From contig QWDQ01000082.1 in NCBI GenBank assembly GCA_003868215.1, positions 25,423 through 89,422 on the forward strand: DNA of 64,000 bases, given 5' to 3'. Under the pieces are notes generated by a model. It ran no database searches, was not told where the DNA came from, and was given only the letters and a program-made list of their open reading frames with translations. Positions 45,553-56,341 of the stretch are shown one piece after another (within the stretch, counting starts at the first letter, position 1; every line of letters begins with the position of its first letter). Both the position numbers and the translations under genes were made by a program. Source of the stretch: Pseudophaeomoniella oleicola (lineage: Eukaryota > Ascomycota > Eurotiomycetes > Phaeomoniellales > Phaeomoniellaceae).

Positions 45553-47903
45553 CGCATCACGAACGCCTAGGCCGCCAGTCGGCTTTCCATGGTCTTATGA
45601 AGATGTTCAATTTATCCACCTCGCCCAACCTTACCGCGACCGGTGACGAGGAGGCGCTCGGCGAACTCGACGAGCCTCCAGATAATATATCACCTCGCTC
45701 GCAATCAAAGTTATTACAGCACTTGCCTCACCAAGCCTTCATCAAGTCACCCAGGATGCCATCGAATCAGACGGAGTCCCTTCTCACGAAAGCATTGAAA
45801 CCGGGGCCTGAAGGTTCTCTCGACACATCACATCAGAAGCCCGTTGCTCGCGACGTGTCTGCTGCGTCGATGACTAGTAGCGCATCTACGGCGGATCTGG
45901 TCAGCGACAGTTCCGAGAGTCCAACGCGCACTGCTACTCCAAGTCCACCGCTCCCACCGCAATACAACAACTTACCCCCACCTCGACACATAAAGTTCAA
46001 GTCCGATCTTCCTGGCAAAACTTCTGTTCCTGCTGTCGCAAAATCAACGGAGACCCATGTCGAAGCCAATCTCGGCCGTAAGCGCTGCATCTCTTTTGCA
46101 AGCAGACCGATGCAGAAGAAGGAAGACGCACCTAAGGTGGAGACAACAGTTGAATCAGCTCCCGAACCGCCGAAGCGTAAATCTGCGCTTAGATTCGCTT
46201 GTCCTACGAGAACTTCGTCAAGCGAAACTGCTCCGCATGTCGAGCCTCAGAAATCTCAGCGTGTCTCTCGACCGATGGCTCCACCGGATGCTGCAAGGCC
46301 TTCAGCTGATGAAAGACAAAGGACGGCCGAGAAGACTAAAAAGTCTACCTCCGAGGCTACCCCACGTAGACCGATTTCAACTTCTGGCAAGGCCAAAAGC
46401 GAAGAACAAGAGAACTCCGAAGCAGTACGTTTTCACGAATTCGCCAGCTCCAATGACGAGGATGATGCTTGGGTCAATGAGACGTTGGAAAACAAGACCA
46501 AGATCACACTTGATGATTACATGAAAAAGGAGAATATGATTCGGCAGCTTGGTAAGGAAGCCGAAGAAGAGGCAGAAGAAGATGAAAAGGAGGCCGAAGA
46601 GCTTGAGGAAGAACTCGATGAAGCTGAACAAGAAGATGATTTCGCTCCTTCGGATGACGATCTTTCAGATGGGTCGGATGCAGGTAACGAGTCTGACAAC
46701 GAAGCAGGCTTCGCTGAGTCGGATGATGACAGTGATGCGGGGTCAGATGACATTTTTTGGGCGCCTTCAACTACGACTGCAGCTACCAGCACGGAACACG
46801 TTGATCACATTCGCCCTCTATCCTCTCGACGTGCTTCCTCTGTATCCACAGAGTCAGCTGATTCCGACGATGCTGTTCTCCATCACCGAGTATTACGCCA
46901 CTACAAGCGTCCAGAGATTAGGAAGATCAAGATGCGTCCTGGCACCCCAGATTTACCTGATAGCACCGACTTCGTGTGTGGTACCCTTGACGAGGATCGT
47001 CCTCTGGAAGCTGCCTACATATCTTGTATAGAGCAGAGGAGGCGTGCCAAGCACATTTTGATACCTCAGGATATAGATCCGAGCTTCCCAACCACTGATC
47101 CTGAGGACAATCTCGACGAGGAGGATGAGGTTGACGATGAAGAGCCTGAAGAGCCGGAGTGGCTTAGAGGACAATTCGACGAGATCAGTAATGAGACTTA
47201 TCGAGGTCGTCACAGACAGTCTTCCTTTGCAAAGAGATCTCCAAAGCCGTCTCCGAAGAGGGTCCACTCCCCTGCTCCTCTGCCAAAGCGTGTGCATTCG
47301 CCGGCGCCAAAACACAAACGGGTTCACTCCCCGGCCCCCAAAACCAGGGGTCATCGTTCGCCTGCACCACCACAGCGTCATCTCTTCGGACAATCTCCTA
47401 GACGTTTTCGCTCTCCACCGCCTCATATCCGGATACGTTCGCCTCCAGGTACTCGTCGCACCTCTGTGGAGAATGGTCCACGTGATCGTACACCTGTTCC
47501 TGTTGGCATTACAATTACACGATTAGGCCACCGTCCCACCACTACTCAAACCGCTTCTCTCCCCCATACTCCCAACCCTTACTTCCGTGAATATCGGAAC
47601 CGCGGCGGTGATTTTCCAAGAGTTGCTTCCATCCTTCCTGCACTGGGTGGTGATGACGATTATCATGATCGTCATGTTCGTGGAGCTATAGACATCGTCA
47701 TAGGCCTTGAAAAGAAGCGTCAAAAGCGCAAAGAAAAGTTCTGGCGTCAACACTGTCGCAAAGCTGCTAAGGAGCAAGCCGAACGAAAGACAATTCCAGG
47801 AAAAGGAGCCGAAAGGATGAGAGAACTCGGTCTTGAATGTGCTGAACGAAACAGAGGTTATGGGCTTGTTCAGCAACAAACCCAACTTGTTTTGTCACTC
47901 TAA
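45549..47903 (+). CDS. DUF2457-family acidic protein
   Basis: Single exon, 784 residues; a fungal family without established biochemical function. N-terminus MTHHERLGRQSAFHGLMKMF precedes a disordered region with a conserved KRCISFAS and KSALRFACPT pair. A very acidic block (about residues 335-415, long runs of Glu, Asp and Ser) leads to the family core: DDIFWAP, HYKRPEIRKIKMRPGTPDLPDSTDFVCGTLDEDRPLEAAYISCIEQRRRAKHILIPQDIDPSFP. Then comes a tandem Ser/Pro/Arg segment with repeated RVHSPAP units (about 568-605), a basic RR/SPP region and a helical Lys/Arg-rich C-terminus (KKRQKRKEKFWRQHC). The mix of acidic tract and SR-like repeats suggests a nuclear protein; that is inference. The start at 45549 is preceded by two overlapping uORFs. 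Confidence 0.83.
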   Translation: MTHHERLGRQSAFHGLMKMFNLSTSPNLTATGDEEALGELDEPPDNISPRSQSKLLQHLPHQAFIKSPRMPSNQTESLLTKALKPGPEGSLDTSHQKPVARDVSAASMTSSASTADLVSDSSESPTRTATPSPPLPPQYNNLPPPRHIKFKSDLPGKTSVPAVAKSTETHVEANLGRKRCISFASRPMQKKEDAPKVETTVESAPEPPKRKSALRFACPTRTSSSETAPHVEPQKSQRVSRPMAPPDAARPSADERQRTAEKTKKSTSEATPRRPISTSGKAKSEEQENSEAVRFHEFASSNDEDDAWVNETLENKTKITLDDYMKKENMIRQLGKEAEEEAEEDEKEAEELEEELDEAEQEDDFAPSDDDLSDGSDAGNESDNEAGFAESDDDSDAGSDDIFWAPSTTTAATSTEHVDHIRPLSSRRASSVSTESADSDDAVLHHRVLRHYKRPEIRKIKMRPGTPDLPDSTDFVCGTLDEDRPLEAAYISCIEQRRRAKHILIPQDIDPSFPTTDPEDNLDEEDEVDDEEPEEPEWLRGQFDEISNETYRGRHRQSSFAKRSPKPSPKRVHSPAPLPKRVHSPAPKHKRVHSPAPKTRGHRSPAPPQRHLFGQSPRRFRSPPPHIRIRSPPGTRRTSVENGPRDRTPVPVGITITRLGHRPTTTQTASLPHTPNPYFREYRNRGGDFPRVASILPALGGDDDYHDRHVRGAIDIVIGLEKKRQKRKEKFWRQHCRKAAKEQAERKTIPGKGAERMRELGLECAERNRGYGLVQQQTQLVLSL

Positions 47904-48631
47904 GGTACAGGACTTCAGCATTGTTTCCAGATACCCATGTTTGTTTGTTATTGGTTTCAGTTTACTGTACATATGGATCATTCGTTATGAGGTCTTCGTT
48001 TGATTGCGTACTTTTCAAGGTCATGAGCGGATCACTCGTTGCATTTTCAGGTCGGGTCTCATCTAGCGAAGGGATTGGGTCAATTACACCAATCCCCCCT
48101 GGGCAGCATGAGGACGATCAACCTCGTCCATGAGGCGTTTGTATGTCGGTATGCATTATGGATGGCAGGGCTCCTCACATTGAGTTGAGCATTTCTGGGT
48201 GGTATTTCTCTCTTTTGACTACATAATCATCCAGATATATGACATATCACGAAGAATCTGATCTATTGAAACTATGTATCCAGTCATATACCTACCTGCC
48301 TTGGAGATGTTCGTCAAGTGTTTCGATGCAGTTCGTGGTGTTATCTACCTCGTGGTGTAAGGAAAGTAAGCCGAAGTTTATGGCCAGGGTATGAGCTCAG
48401 AGGCTAAACATCTGGAAACTTGTACAATATCCAAAGTATCCGTTCCGGACAAAGTCGACCACCTTGTGCTCGCATCTCCAGCGCAGAAGCCGATTTAAGT
48501 CATTTATCTGTAGTGTGGCCTTCTAATTGTCTGTCTGACTCCAGGGACAGCTTTGTTATTCAATCCGAGTGCTTGCGACACCGAACCTTGACATCACGAG
48601 ATCGATCGACTACCCCTCTTGAACTTTCACG
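47904..48631. other. intergenic, DUF2457 / SAR1
   Basis: No supported gene. Includes the DUF2457 3' flank and SAR1 promoter and leader. Confidence 0.6.
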
Positions 48632-49504
48632 ATGTTTATTATCAACTGGTGTATGTTCTATCCCTAAGCGCGCTTTGCGACCTTTGCGAGGAAAAGGACG
48701 ATAAGAATGGCTGATCTGTTGGATAGTTTACGATCTCCTCTCCTCCCTTGGCCTGCTTAACAAACATGCCAAATTGCTATTCCTTGGGCTCGATAACGCT
48801 GGAAAGACCACGCTTCTTCACATGCTAAAGGTACGGACTGGAACAGGATATATTGGAGGGTGTGTTGGATGGATCTGACGGTGCTACAGAATGACCGAGT
48901 TGCGATTCTCCAGCCAACCCTACACCCGAGTACGTTGCTCCGTTTCTACCTCGAGATCGCACGATGAGCTGACTGATGATCTGCTAGCTTCGGAGGAATT
49001 GGCGATTGGTAACAATAGATTCACAACCTTTGATTTGGGTGGACATCAACAAGGTAGGAAAGCAGTATTCTGGATCTAAGTATGTGCGCTGATCTTGTAC
49101 TACAGCTCGACGACTGTGGAAGGATTACTTCCCTGAAGTCTCTGGCATTGTCTTCCTTGTCGATGCCAAGGACCATGAACGTTTCCAAGAATCAAAAGCC
49201 GAACTCGATGCGCTTCTTGCCATGGAAGATCTCTCCAAAACCCCATTCCTTATCCTTGGGAATAAGATTGATCACCCGGATGCTGTCAGTGAAGACGAAT
49301 TGAGACACCAACTTGGCCTATATCAAACAACCGGAAAGGGCAAGGTCCCATTGGAAGGAATTCGACCTATCGAAGTCTTCATGTGCAGTGTTGTTATGAG
49401 ACAAGGTGCGCCCATTACTACCTGATATTGCCCATTTCATATACTAATGACCTTGTGCTATAGGTTATGGAGAGGGTATCCGGTGGTTGTCACAATACGT
49501 CTGA
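48632..49504 (+). CDS. SAR1: Sar1 small GTPase (COPII coat)
   Basis: GTPase that starts COPII vesicle formation at ER exit sites. Exons 48632-48650, 48727-48830, 48890-48929, 48988-49053, 49106-49405, 49464-49504; 189 residues, the standard length. The N-terminal amphipathic helix reads [16 protein letters not shown] (usual fungal forms begin MWIINW; here Phe replaces Trp at position 2). Then P-loop GLDNAGKTT, switch I PTLHPTSEEL, switch [14 protein letters not shown] (about 131-134), and the C-terminal [11 protein letters not shown]. Five introns of 52-76 bp are all in the conserved positions implied by the family continuity; the first follows only 19 coding nt. No myristoylation Gly is present, as expected for Sar1 rather than Arf. 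Confidence 0.96.
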
Positions 49505-50255
49505 AGAACTAAATCAACGAACTCGAGAAGCGACATAGACCAAAAGCGAAAAGAGGTCACCGAGGAGGAGTCTTACAGAGCGAATCTCAACACTCTCATC
49601 TCTGTCTCCCTATTTCTCTCTCACACATTCTCTCCTGCTACCTGATTTTGATCTCTTTTTGTCTCTTACCACGACCCCTCATTTCACCACGACATTGACG
49701 ATCGATGAATGTGAAGGTACGAAACGGGGTGGCGGAGGAGGGTGATAAGAAGAGCCACGAAAAAGAAACAACAAAAGCCAATACAAATGCAAAGGCTGCT
49801 GGTGAGACTGACATTTTTGTATCCTATCCACCTACCTATCTTAGGTACCTATTATCTACATACCTCAATACTTTACCTCCCTGCCCCATTCAACGGACTA
49901 GACAATAACCTCTTTTTATCTTTTTCCTCGATTGTGGCTGTTCAGACGTAGTATTTCCGTGCTTTGTTTCCGAACATTATGTAGCTGTTTCTGTATGGAC
50001 GAAATGTGTGTATTCAGATCATCACATCTGATCCTTTTTTCTTCCACCCCTTCTTCTCAAAAGAGGATGATGATGATGATAATAATAATAATAATAACGG
50101 GAAATCAGTCAATAAATAATATATATACCTATTTGATACTTCCTACTTTACGAGCTAATTTACATACAACTCTACTGATCCCATCCCATCCCATCATATC
50201 AGACTCCTCTATTTTCAAGAAGTCACTGCGGCATCTTTTCGTTAACTAAGGCTTT
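49505..50255. other. intergenic, SAR1 / Fun30 3' ends
   Basis: Convergent 3' flanks. Holds a GAT/AAT trinucleotide run (about 50067-50097), TATA-rich and CCATCC repeats. No supported gene. Confidence 0.6.
50067..50097. repeat. (GAT)n(AAT)n trinucleotide repeat
   Basis: About four GAT units are followed by about six AAT units in the intergenic region between two convergent genes. Directly visible. Confidence 0.9.
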
Positions 50256-53200
50256 TTAATTTTCATTGTCATTCCCACCAGCACCAACGTCAACAGTAGC
50301 AGCAGCAGGAGCCGCAGGAGCATCTCCCTTCGTCAAGCTCTGAAGCATCATCTCCTCAACCATCTTCAACCCGTCCTTTTCCGTCTTCTCGTTCTCCCTA
50401 CTCACTTCTCCAGCACCAGCACCACCACCAGCGACCGTTTCTTCTTCACCAGCGACGCGCGAATCAAGCACGAGTTTCGTCAGGCCCAAAGCGTGGATCT
50501 GTTCTTCGATGGTACCCTTGCTGATGAGCCGGACGACCTCGACCTCTTTCGTCTGGCCGATGCGGTGGGCCCGGTTTTCGGCTTGGATGTCGTCCTGCGG
50601 GTTGAAGCTGGAGTCGAAGATGATGATTTTGTTGGCCGCTGCAAGGTTGATACCCGCCCCTCCAGCTTTGGTCGAAAGCATGAAGACGGGGATATCGCTG
50701 TTGTTGAATTCGTCGATCATGTCTTGTCGTTCATTGACGGGGGTGCTGCCATCGAGACGACGGTAGTCGGTGTTGATGCTTTCCATCACCAGTTCCAGCA
50801 GATCAAGGACCATGGTGAATTGTGAGAATATCAATGTTCGTGCACCCTCCTCTTTGAATTTGGCAAGGAGCTCGACCATCTTGACGACTTTACCAGAATT
50901 CAACCATTCTTCGTTTTTGAGAGCAAATTGGCGAATCGCCGAATTGGCAATGCACAACTTGTGGAGCTCGAGATCTGAATATTCCGTGATTTCGGTATAT
51001 ATGAGGTCTGGATTCGACTCACTCCATTGGTCTTCTTCGAGACACTTCTTTGCAATCTTCCTAAGAAGTGATGGTCTGTCATATATGTGATGGAACAACA
51101 GTTCGTGGATAGCAGCTTGCCGTAACTTCATCAATACGTTTGCGGATTCATTCGTCGATACGTTTCCTTTGGCTCTTTCCTCCATAATCCGCCTGGCGTT
51201 TTCTTGCCACTTGGTGTATATTTCGATCTGAGCTGGGGACATATCACAATACTCGACGCGACGGATCTTGTTCGGGATGTCCTTCAGTACTTGATGTTTC
51301 TTGCGCCGAAGAATGAACGGCGTCAACATGGATCGTGCTCTTGCTATTCTTTGTGTCGACAACAGTGCCTCATGACTGTCTTCTCCTGTTTTTGCTTTCT
51401 GCGAAAAAATTGCCTGTAATTGTTCTTTCTTCTCTCTGAAGACATCGGGTAATATAAATCCCAGCAACGACATCAGCTCTTGGAGATTGTTTTGCAGCGG
51501 CGTCCCTGTAAGGAGTAACCGAAACTTGCATTTGATCTTGATAAGCTTTTCGTATACCTGTGATGTTGCACTCCGAAGAAAGTGTGCCTCATCATAGACA
51601 GCACAGGTGAAACCGAAGTGCTTGAGCCAGGGAGCATCCTCCTTAGCTTTTGCTGTATGTTGAGTCGTGACGACAACGTTGATGTTATCTCTCTCTGCTT
51701 CGATCCTTTCGCGGATCTCAAAACGCTCCTTTTCGGAACCATAAAGGGGCTCCACGACTAATGCTGGGCAGAATTTTTGAAACTCTTTGAGCCAATTTTC
51801 CAATGTAGAGGCCGGAACGACAACCAAATGAGGCCCTTTCTCCCCAATCTCAAGCAAATGAGCTAAGAAAGCGATGACTTGACAGGTTTTGCCGAGTCCC
51901 ATGTCGTCAGCAAGAATGCAGCTGAGATTGTGTCGATATAGAAGTGACAGCCAATTGATACCGACTACCTGATAATCCTTCATCTTGAAATCGGTATTCA
52001 TCAAGACCGGCTGAGGTATAAATTTCAATTTGCGACCTCGGTTACTGTCATCACTGAATTCAAGTTCACTCTGTGGTGTGCCAATTCCGGAATCGTGATT
52101 TGTGAGTTGTGAATTTGTGATGTTGACAAGCTCGACCTCCCCATCTTTGGCACCGAACACATCGACACCCCATTCTTTCATCTCTTGAGCTAGAGGCTTT
52201 CCCAGACTTTCGCATTTAGCCACCAGCGCATCAACAGCATCGTAACCAGCGAGCATATCTTCGCATTTGTCGACGATTCGGTCGCCAATCGGCTTCGGCT
52301 TCGACCTACCCCGACCCTTTGTGTTCTTTGTTGTCTGACTAGGAACAGATCTGACAGCATCCACAGATTTGAATGGTCTCTTAGATAAGAGATATTCCGC
52401 AGTTTTCTTGTCGATGGAGGCAATATCCGTCAGATCTTCTATGGAACATCCGTTGAAGAATTTCAGCACTCTGCCTTCTTCTGAGTTGTCTTCTGCAGAT
52501 TCCTCCGATGCAGCATTATCAGACTCGTCCGATTCAATTATTGTCGCCCGCTTGGGCTCTGGAGACGCTGGTCTGCGTCCGCGAACTAACCGCTTGAACT
52601 GCTTCTGTTGTGGAGGGGGAGAGTGGGACTGGACTACCTTTGGTTTGATCTGCTGCGAGGAAGACCACTTCTCTTGGATGGATGGGCCCTTTTTGGACCA
52701 TTTTTCATGGATCGACTGGCGTTGAGATAATGATGCTTTCGACTTTTTGGCAACTGGGGTTGGCATAAGCTCATCGTCTGACCCTGTAAGGTCTACAGGT
52801 CGGTTCGGAGGAGACTTGGGAGCTGCATCTTCTTTCTCCTTCTCTTCTTGAGAAGCCACATAATCAAGCGCATCGTCCACCCTCATACTTTTAAGGATCA
52901 ATGCGTTGTAACATTGCCGAATACTCTTGTTTGGCAAGATAGTCCGCATGTGGTTGACCTTGCTCCTCGCACCCCAATCCTGGATGTCAGAAACCCGCAT
53001 TGGCTCGTCGCTATCTTCTACTAACACCGGCTGTGCTCGCGCGGGGGCTACTTGTCGTGATTTTTTGCTTGTCGCACCGTAAGATGCGGCCATAGTATCT
53101 GCAGCAGGCCTTTTGCCGGTTACAAGTGTAGAAGTGGAATTACCATCTCGATTTCGACTATCGAACGCGGAACCTGCGAAGCTCGTGCTAGCACCCTTAG

Positions 53201-53771
53201 GTCTCGCCTCTCCTGGTTTGTATAAGGATGAGCTCGTGATTTGGTGAAAACGTGAAAGACCATTGGCTTTAGCTGGTGATTCTTCGACACGCTCCTCGCT
53301 TCGTCCGAACTTCGTCGGCTTGATATCGTTGGCCTGGCGAGCGTGTTCGTCGTCCGATGAACCACCCCGATATTTTGGACCGTCATCTTCATCGTCATCA
53401 CTGAGACTGATCGGTACCTGTGGCCGTGGCGCCGGTCGTACCCCAAAGGGAGTTCGGAATGCAGTACCTGGGGGAGCCATGGCGCTGGCAAGGAGACCGC
53501 CAGCTCTGTGGGATTTCACCGGAGATGTCGGGGGAGGCGACGAAGACGCTGCCACTTGCACAACAACGCCATTGTATGCGGAGCGACTGGAGGGAGATTG
53601 TTCCAATAGTTGAGTAGGTTGCGTCGATTGCTGGATCTCGCCTGGCCGAGGAAGTGGCAGCGTCTCAACTGTATCGTGTCGATTGTCATCGATGTCGAAG
53701 GTGGGATCGATATCCGGTGAAGATCCGTGTACAAATTTCCTCCTCTTCGCAGGAGAATCGAAATCATCCAT
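50256..53771 (-). CDS. FUN30: SNF2-family chromatin remodeler, Fun30/SMARCAD1 type
   Basis: ATP-dependent nucleosome remodeler acting in heterochromatin maintenance and DNA end resection. Single exon, 1171 residues; the ATG at 53771 (MDDFDSPAKRRKF) is the first in frame. A disordered N-terminus contains a CUE-like helical motif at about residues 274-312 (VNHMRTILPNKSIRQCYNALIL) and a helix-hairpin-like region near SIEDLTDIASIDKKTAEYLL. The Snf2 ATPase follows: DDMGLGKTCQVIAFLAHL (about 620), DEAH (about 724), LLLTGTPLQNNLQELMSLLGFI, and the C-terminal lobe with TLIFSQFTMVLDLLE, STKAGGAGINLAAANKIIIFD and ENRAHRIGQTKEVEVVRLISKGTIEEQI. The single short CUE and the DEAH box fit Fun30 rather than Ino80 or Swr1. 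The gene is divergent from VMA21 with 419 bp between. Confidence 0.93.
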   Translation of the reverse strand: MDDFDSPAKRRKFVHGSSPDIDPTFDIDDNRHDTVETLPLPRPGEIQQSTQPTQLLEQSPSSRSAYNGVVVQVAASSSPPPTSPVKSHRAGGLLASAMAPPGTAFRTPFGVRPAPRPQVPISLSDDDEDDGPKYRGGSSDDEHARQANDIKPTKFGRSEERVEESPAKANGLSRFHQITSSSLYKPGEARPKGASTSFAGSAFDSRNRDGNSTSTLVTGKRPAADTMAASYGATSKKSRQVAPARAQPVLVEDSDEPMRVSDIQDWGARSKVNHMRTILPNKSIRQCYNALILKSMRVDDALDYVASQEEKEKEDAAPKSPPNRPVDLTGSDDELMPTPVAKKSKASLSQRQSIHEKWSKKGPSIQEKWSSSQQIKPKVVQSHSPPPQQKQFKRLVRGRRPASPEPKRATIIESDESDNAASEESAEDNSEEGRVLKFFNGCSIEDLTDIASIDKKTAEYLLSKRPFKSVDAVRSVPSQTTKNTKGRGRSKPKPIGDRIVDKCEDMLAGYDAVDALVAKCESLGKPLAQEMKEWGVDVFGAKDGEVELVNITNSQLTNHDSGIGTPQSELEFSDDSNRGRKLKFIPQPVLMNTDFKMKDYQVVGINWLSLLYRHNLSCILADDMGLGKTCQVIAFLAHLLEIGEKGPHLVVVPASTLENWLKEFQKFCPALVVEPLYGSEKERFEIRERIEAERDNINVVVTTQHTAKAKEDAPWLKHFGFTCAVYDEAHFLRSATSQVYEKLIKIKCKFRLLLTGTPLQNNLQELMSLLGFILPDVFREKKEQLQAIFSQKAKTGEDSHEALLSTQRIARARSMLTPFILRRKKHQVLKDIPNKIRRVEYCDMSPAQIEIYTKWQENARRIMEERAKGNVSTNESANVLMKLRQAAIHELLFHHIYDRPSLLRKIAKKCLEEDQWSESNPDLIYTEITEYSDLELHKLCIANSAIRQFALKNEEWLNSGKVVKMVELLAKFKEEGARTLIFSQFTMVLDLLELVMESINTDYRRLDGSTPVNERQDMIDEFNNSDIPVFMLSTKAGGAGINLAAANKIIIFDSSFNPQDDIQAENRAHRIGQTKEVEVVRLISKGTIEEQIHALGLTKLVLDSRVAGEEETVAGGGAGAGEVSRENEKTEKDGLKMVEEMMLQSLTKGDAPAAPAAATVDVGAGGNDNEN

Positions 53772-54190
53772 CGTGTCGAGTACCCCAGAGTGAAGCCTGT
53801 CTAACAAAAGCCCTCAGACTCGACAACCCAACCAATCATCGCCTGAGTAGAAAGAAGTCGCCCCTTGTAAGGGATTCGAAGGTCCCCCAAAGTCTTTTCC
53901 AACGTGAGACTCTAAAACAGAGAGCAACTGCGGATGATTAAAGACTTTCTCTCTGCAGGCACGGCAATGAGATTGTCTTTACCAAAGTGATTTGGCGCCT
54001 ATTGCGAGATTGGGCTGGGATATCTCGAAAATACAATCAGTTTGTTAGCGCGCTTTTTTTTATCGCCCTATCGAGGTACGCGGGCTAAATGCGCGTCATA
54101 CAGTAATTAGTTTTTCTGGCTTAAGAAAGAAGTTCTCGGGGAACCTGGACTCTGTCCTGTCCCTTCACGACACGAATTACGACCAGGAAC
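53772..54190. promoter_or_regulatory. divergent promoter, Fun30 / VMA21
   Basis: 419 bp between two outward-facing start codons. No named operator recognised; shared control is inferred from arrangement. Confidence 0.45.
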
Positions 54191-54623
54191 ATGGCTACTC
54201 GACGCTCTGCGGCCTCAAAGGAGGTATCACCAAGTGAGAAACATGATGCGCCGAGCGGGTCCAAGTCACCATTGGCACCGGTGGTGCCAGCGTACGTCCA
54301 CAGCGATGCCATGAGCATTGCCAGAAGCTGATCGCAAATAGGTCAACCATCTACAAGCTCCTAGGGTTTACATTGGCCATGATAGTTGTGCCGATTGGCA
54401 CGTACTTCGCTACGCTTGAAATCATTTTTGGGGGTTCGTCAACGCCAGATGTCGGACCTTCGAATGCCGTGGCTGACCAGAAGGACTAGGGAATTCGACT
54501 TGGGCGGGAGCTCTCGCAGCGCTCATGGCGAACGTCGTACTTGTGGCCTATATCATTGTAGCCATGAAAGAAGACCAGAGCGAGAGGCTAGAATTGGAAG
54601 AGAAAGCAAGAAAGTCACAGTGA
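54191..54623 (+). CDS. VMA21: VMA21, vacuolar H+-ATPase assembly factor
   Basis: ER membrane protein that helps assemble the Vo sector of the V-ATPase. Exons 54191-54291, 54342-54433, 54490-54623; 108 residues, typical of the family. Order: a disordered N-terminal tail (MATRRSAASKEVSPSEK...), first membrane helix within STIYKLLGFTLAMIVVPIGTYFATLEIIF, a short loop FGGNSTWAGAL, second helix AALMANVVLVAYIIVAMKED, and a charged C-terminal tail ending EEKARKSQ. Introns are 50 and 56 bp; the second splits the Gly codon in FGG and has a weaker GTTCGT donor, confirmed by the FGGNSTWAG continuity. Identification is by topology and the conserved loop. Confidence 0.9.
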
Positions 54624-55103
54624 TCGAAGAGCAATTGAGGGCTCCATCTCCTCATTTGTAGAGAAGAAGTACTCCCAATATAACGGTCAGGAGGTATTTG
54701 AGAATCTTCTTTGCTTTGATAGATGACTGCTAGGTGTTTTGCATTATTACAGGAGAGGAGCTTCCTGCTGATACACTGAAGGCTAGTCGTAGCCATTCAT
54801 AGTTTTCTCCTACCTACGATGCCCCAGACATCCATTACCTGTGACCAACTCGCAATTCGACACTTAGGTCATCATCCCTCGAAAGATTGACCAACGGCAG
54901 CTACTTCAATTCTCATTCCAGTCATATCTCCATGCTGTCCCAGAGGCAACACATCAAGTTTGTGTTGCAAGTTACGCATACCCAACGCCAAGTCATCCCA
55001 TTTCGAAGAATCGCCATGAGCGATCACTTTCGTACCACAATAAACGCCAATCATGCATTTCATGCGCGGCATCCCCAGACTATCTCCTCTCAAGTCACTC
55101 CTT
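54624..55103. other. intergenic, VMA21 / DUF2406 3' ends
   Basis: Convergent 3' flanks, 480 bp. No supported gene. Confidence 0.6.
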
Positions 55104-56341
55104 TCAATTCTTCGAGAAACGCTTCTTGAGCCACGATTGCTTCTTTGTATTGGTTTGTTGGAAGTCCTCAAACCCGCCGGTTTTATCAACACCTGTATCA
55201 AGTTTCATGGGTACTCGTGGAGCAGGCGCTGGAACCGTAGCGTTCTTCGGAGGAGAAACCATGCCGCCAACCTGATCAAGCGAACTGTTGTACGAACTTG
55301 GCCCGGTGGAGTTACCGAACTGATCAGTCTCAGGACTGGCCGTCGATGCTTCACGTGAGTTGTAATAGTTGTATTGCTGTTCTCCATTCATCATTGGTTC
55401 AGTGAGACCTCGATTCATCCTCGGTGCGTACGCATTTGCACCCTGATTGTAGGTGTTTTGAGCGTAAGCATTTGGGCCGGGTGCATTTGACGCGTTGAAG
55501 CCTGGCTGATTCTCGTCACCATTATCATATCCACGATAGAAACCACTCAGCCGAGACTGAGACTGATTGTTTTGGTTGGATGCTACAACAACAACCGATG
55601 TCAGCATCTGCAGCGGTTCAATGGATGAGAGGAAGTCCACAAGATGTTCGCGGACCTATGGAACGGTCGGCGAAATGGAGCTTTCGAAGACCACGCCGTC
55701 CCTCCGAAAGGATATTGCGACGAGGAAAAGTAATAAGACTTACCACCAAAATAGGACGATCGACGACTCTGTCCTTGACTGAACATATCTCCCCGGGATT
55801 CTAAGTCATCATCAGCAAACGCCATCGCTTGTACCTTTGCGTCACTCACGTGGTCGATAGTCGCCGCTCGCCAGGCGCTTTTCCCGGTATGTACGACTTA
55901 CATCCTCTTCGAAGCTGCGAATGGTCTGAAGCGGTGACTCCCATCTAGAACGTGTTGGGTTCGAAGCGTCGGGCTCGTCTACGACGATGTTAGTGATACA
56001 GTTTCCATATACTTTGTTGCACTTACTGATTAGCTGTCCGCTGCGATCTGTGAAGGACACTTGGCGCAAATTCTCCAACGTCGGTTTCTCCAGCGCCATA
56101 GCAGCTATTACAATGGTCAGCATATATCTGTTTAACGCTGCTATGGGACCTTACCTGGTTGCATTTCGTTGATAGCCGCTGAGGGGTCGGTCTTCCCATG
56201 TATCCTCAACTTATCCTTGGGTGACTCGGTAAGCTCAAGCTTATTGGAACCATTTGATTTGCGCGACTTGTGGCTTTTCTTGGACTCGGAAGAGAGCGTG
56301 CTATGTGCGCGTGGACGGCTGTCCATTTGCATGTTGGCCAT
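55104..56341 (-). CDS. DUF2406-family protein
   Basis: Exons (minus): 56341-56155, 56104-56027, 55978-55850, 55800-55744, 55582-55104; 309 residues. Family of fungal proteins (yeast YMR295C-like) with no settled biochemical role; some members are found at the cell cortex. N-terminus MANMQMDSRPRAHSTLSSESKKSHKSRKS is disordered and basic. The conserved core is exons 1-3: KTDPSAAINEMQPAAMALEKPTLENLRQVSFTDRSGQLI, then EPDASNPTRSRWESPLQTIRSFE and a terminal RTYREKR, typical of the family. The remainder is Asn/Gln/Tyr/Ser-rich and ends in a basic KKQSWLKKRFSKN. Introns are 50, 48, 49 and 161 bp. Phases agree across all junctions. The first in-frame ATG is at 56341; upstream sequence in frame lacks another ATG. 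Confidence 0.85.
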
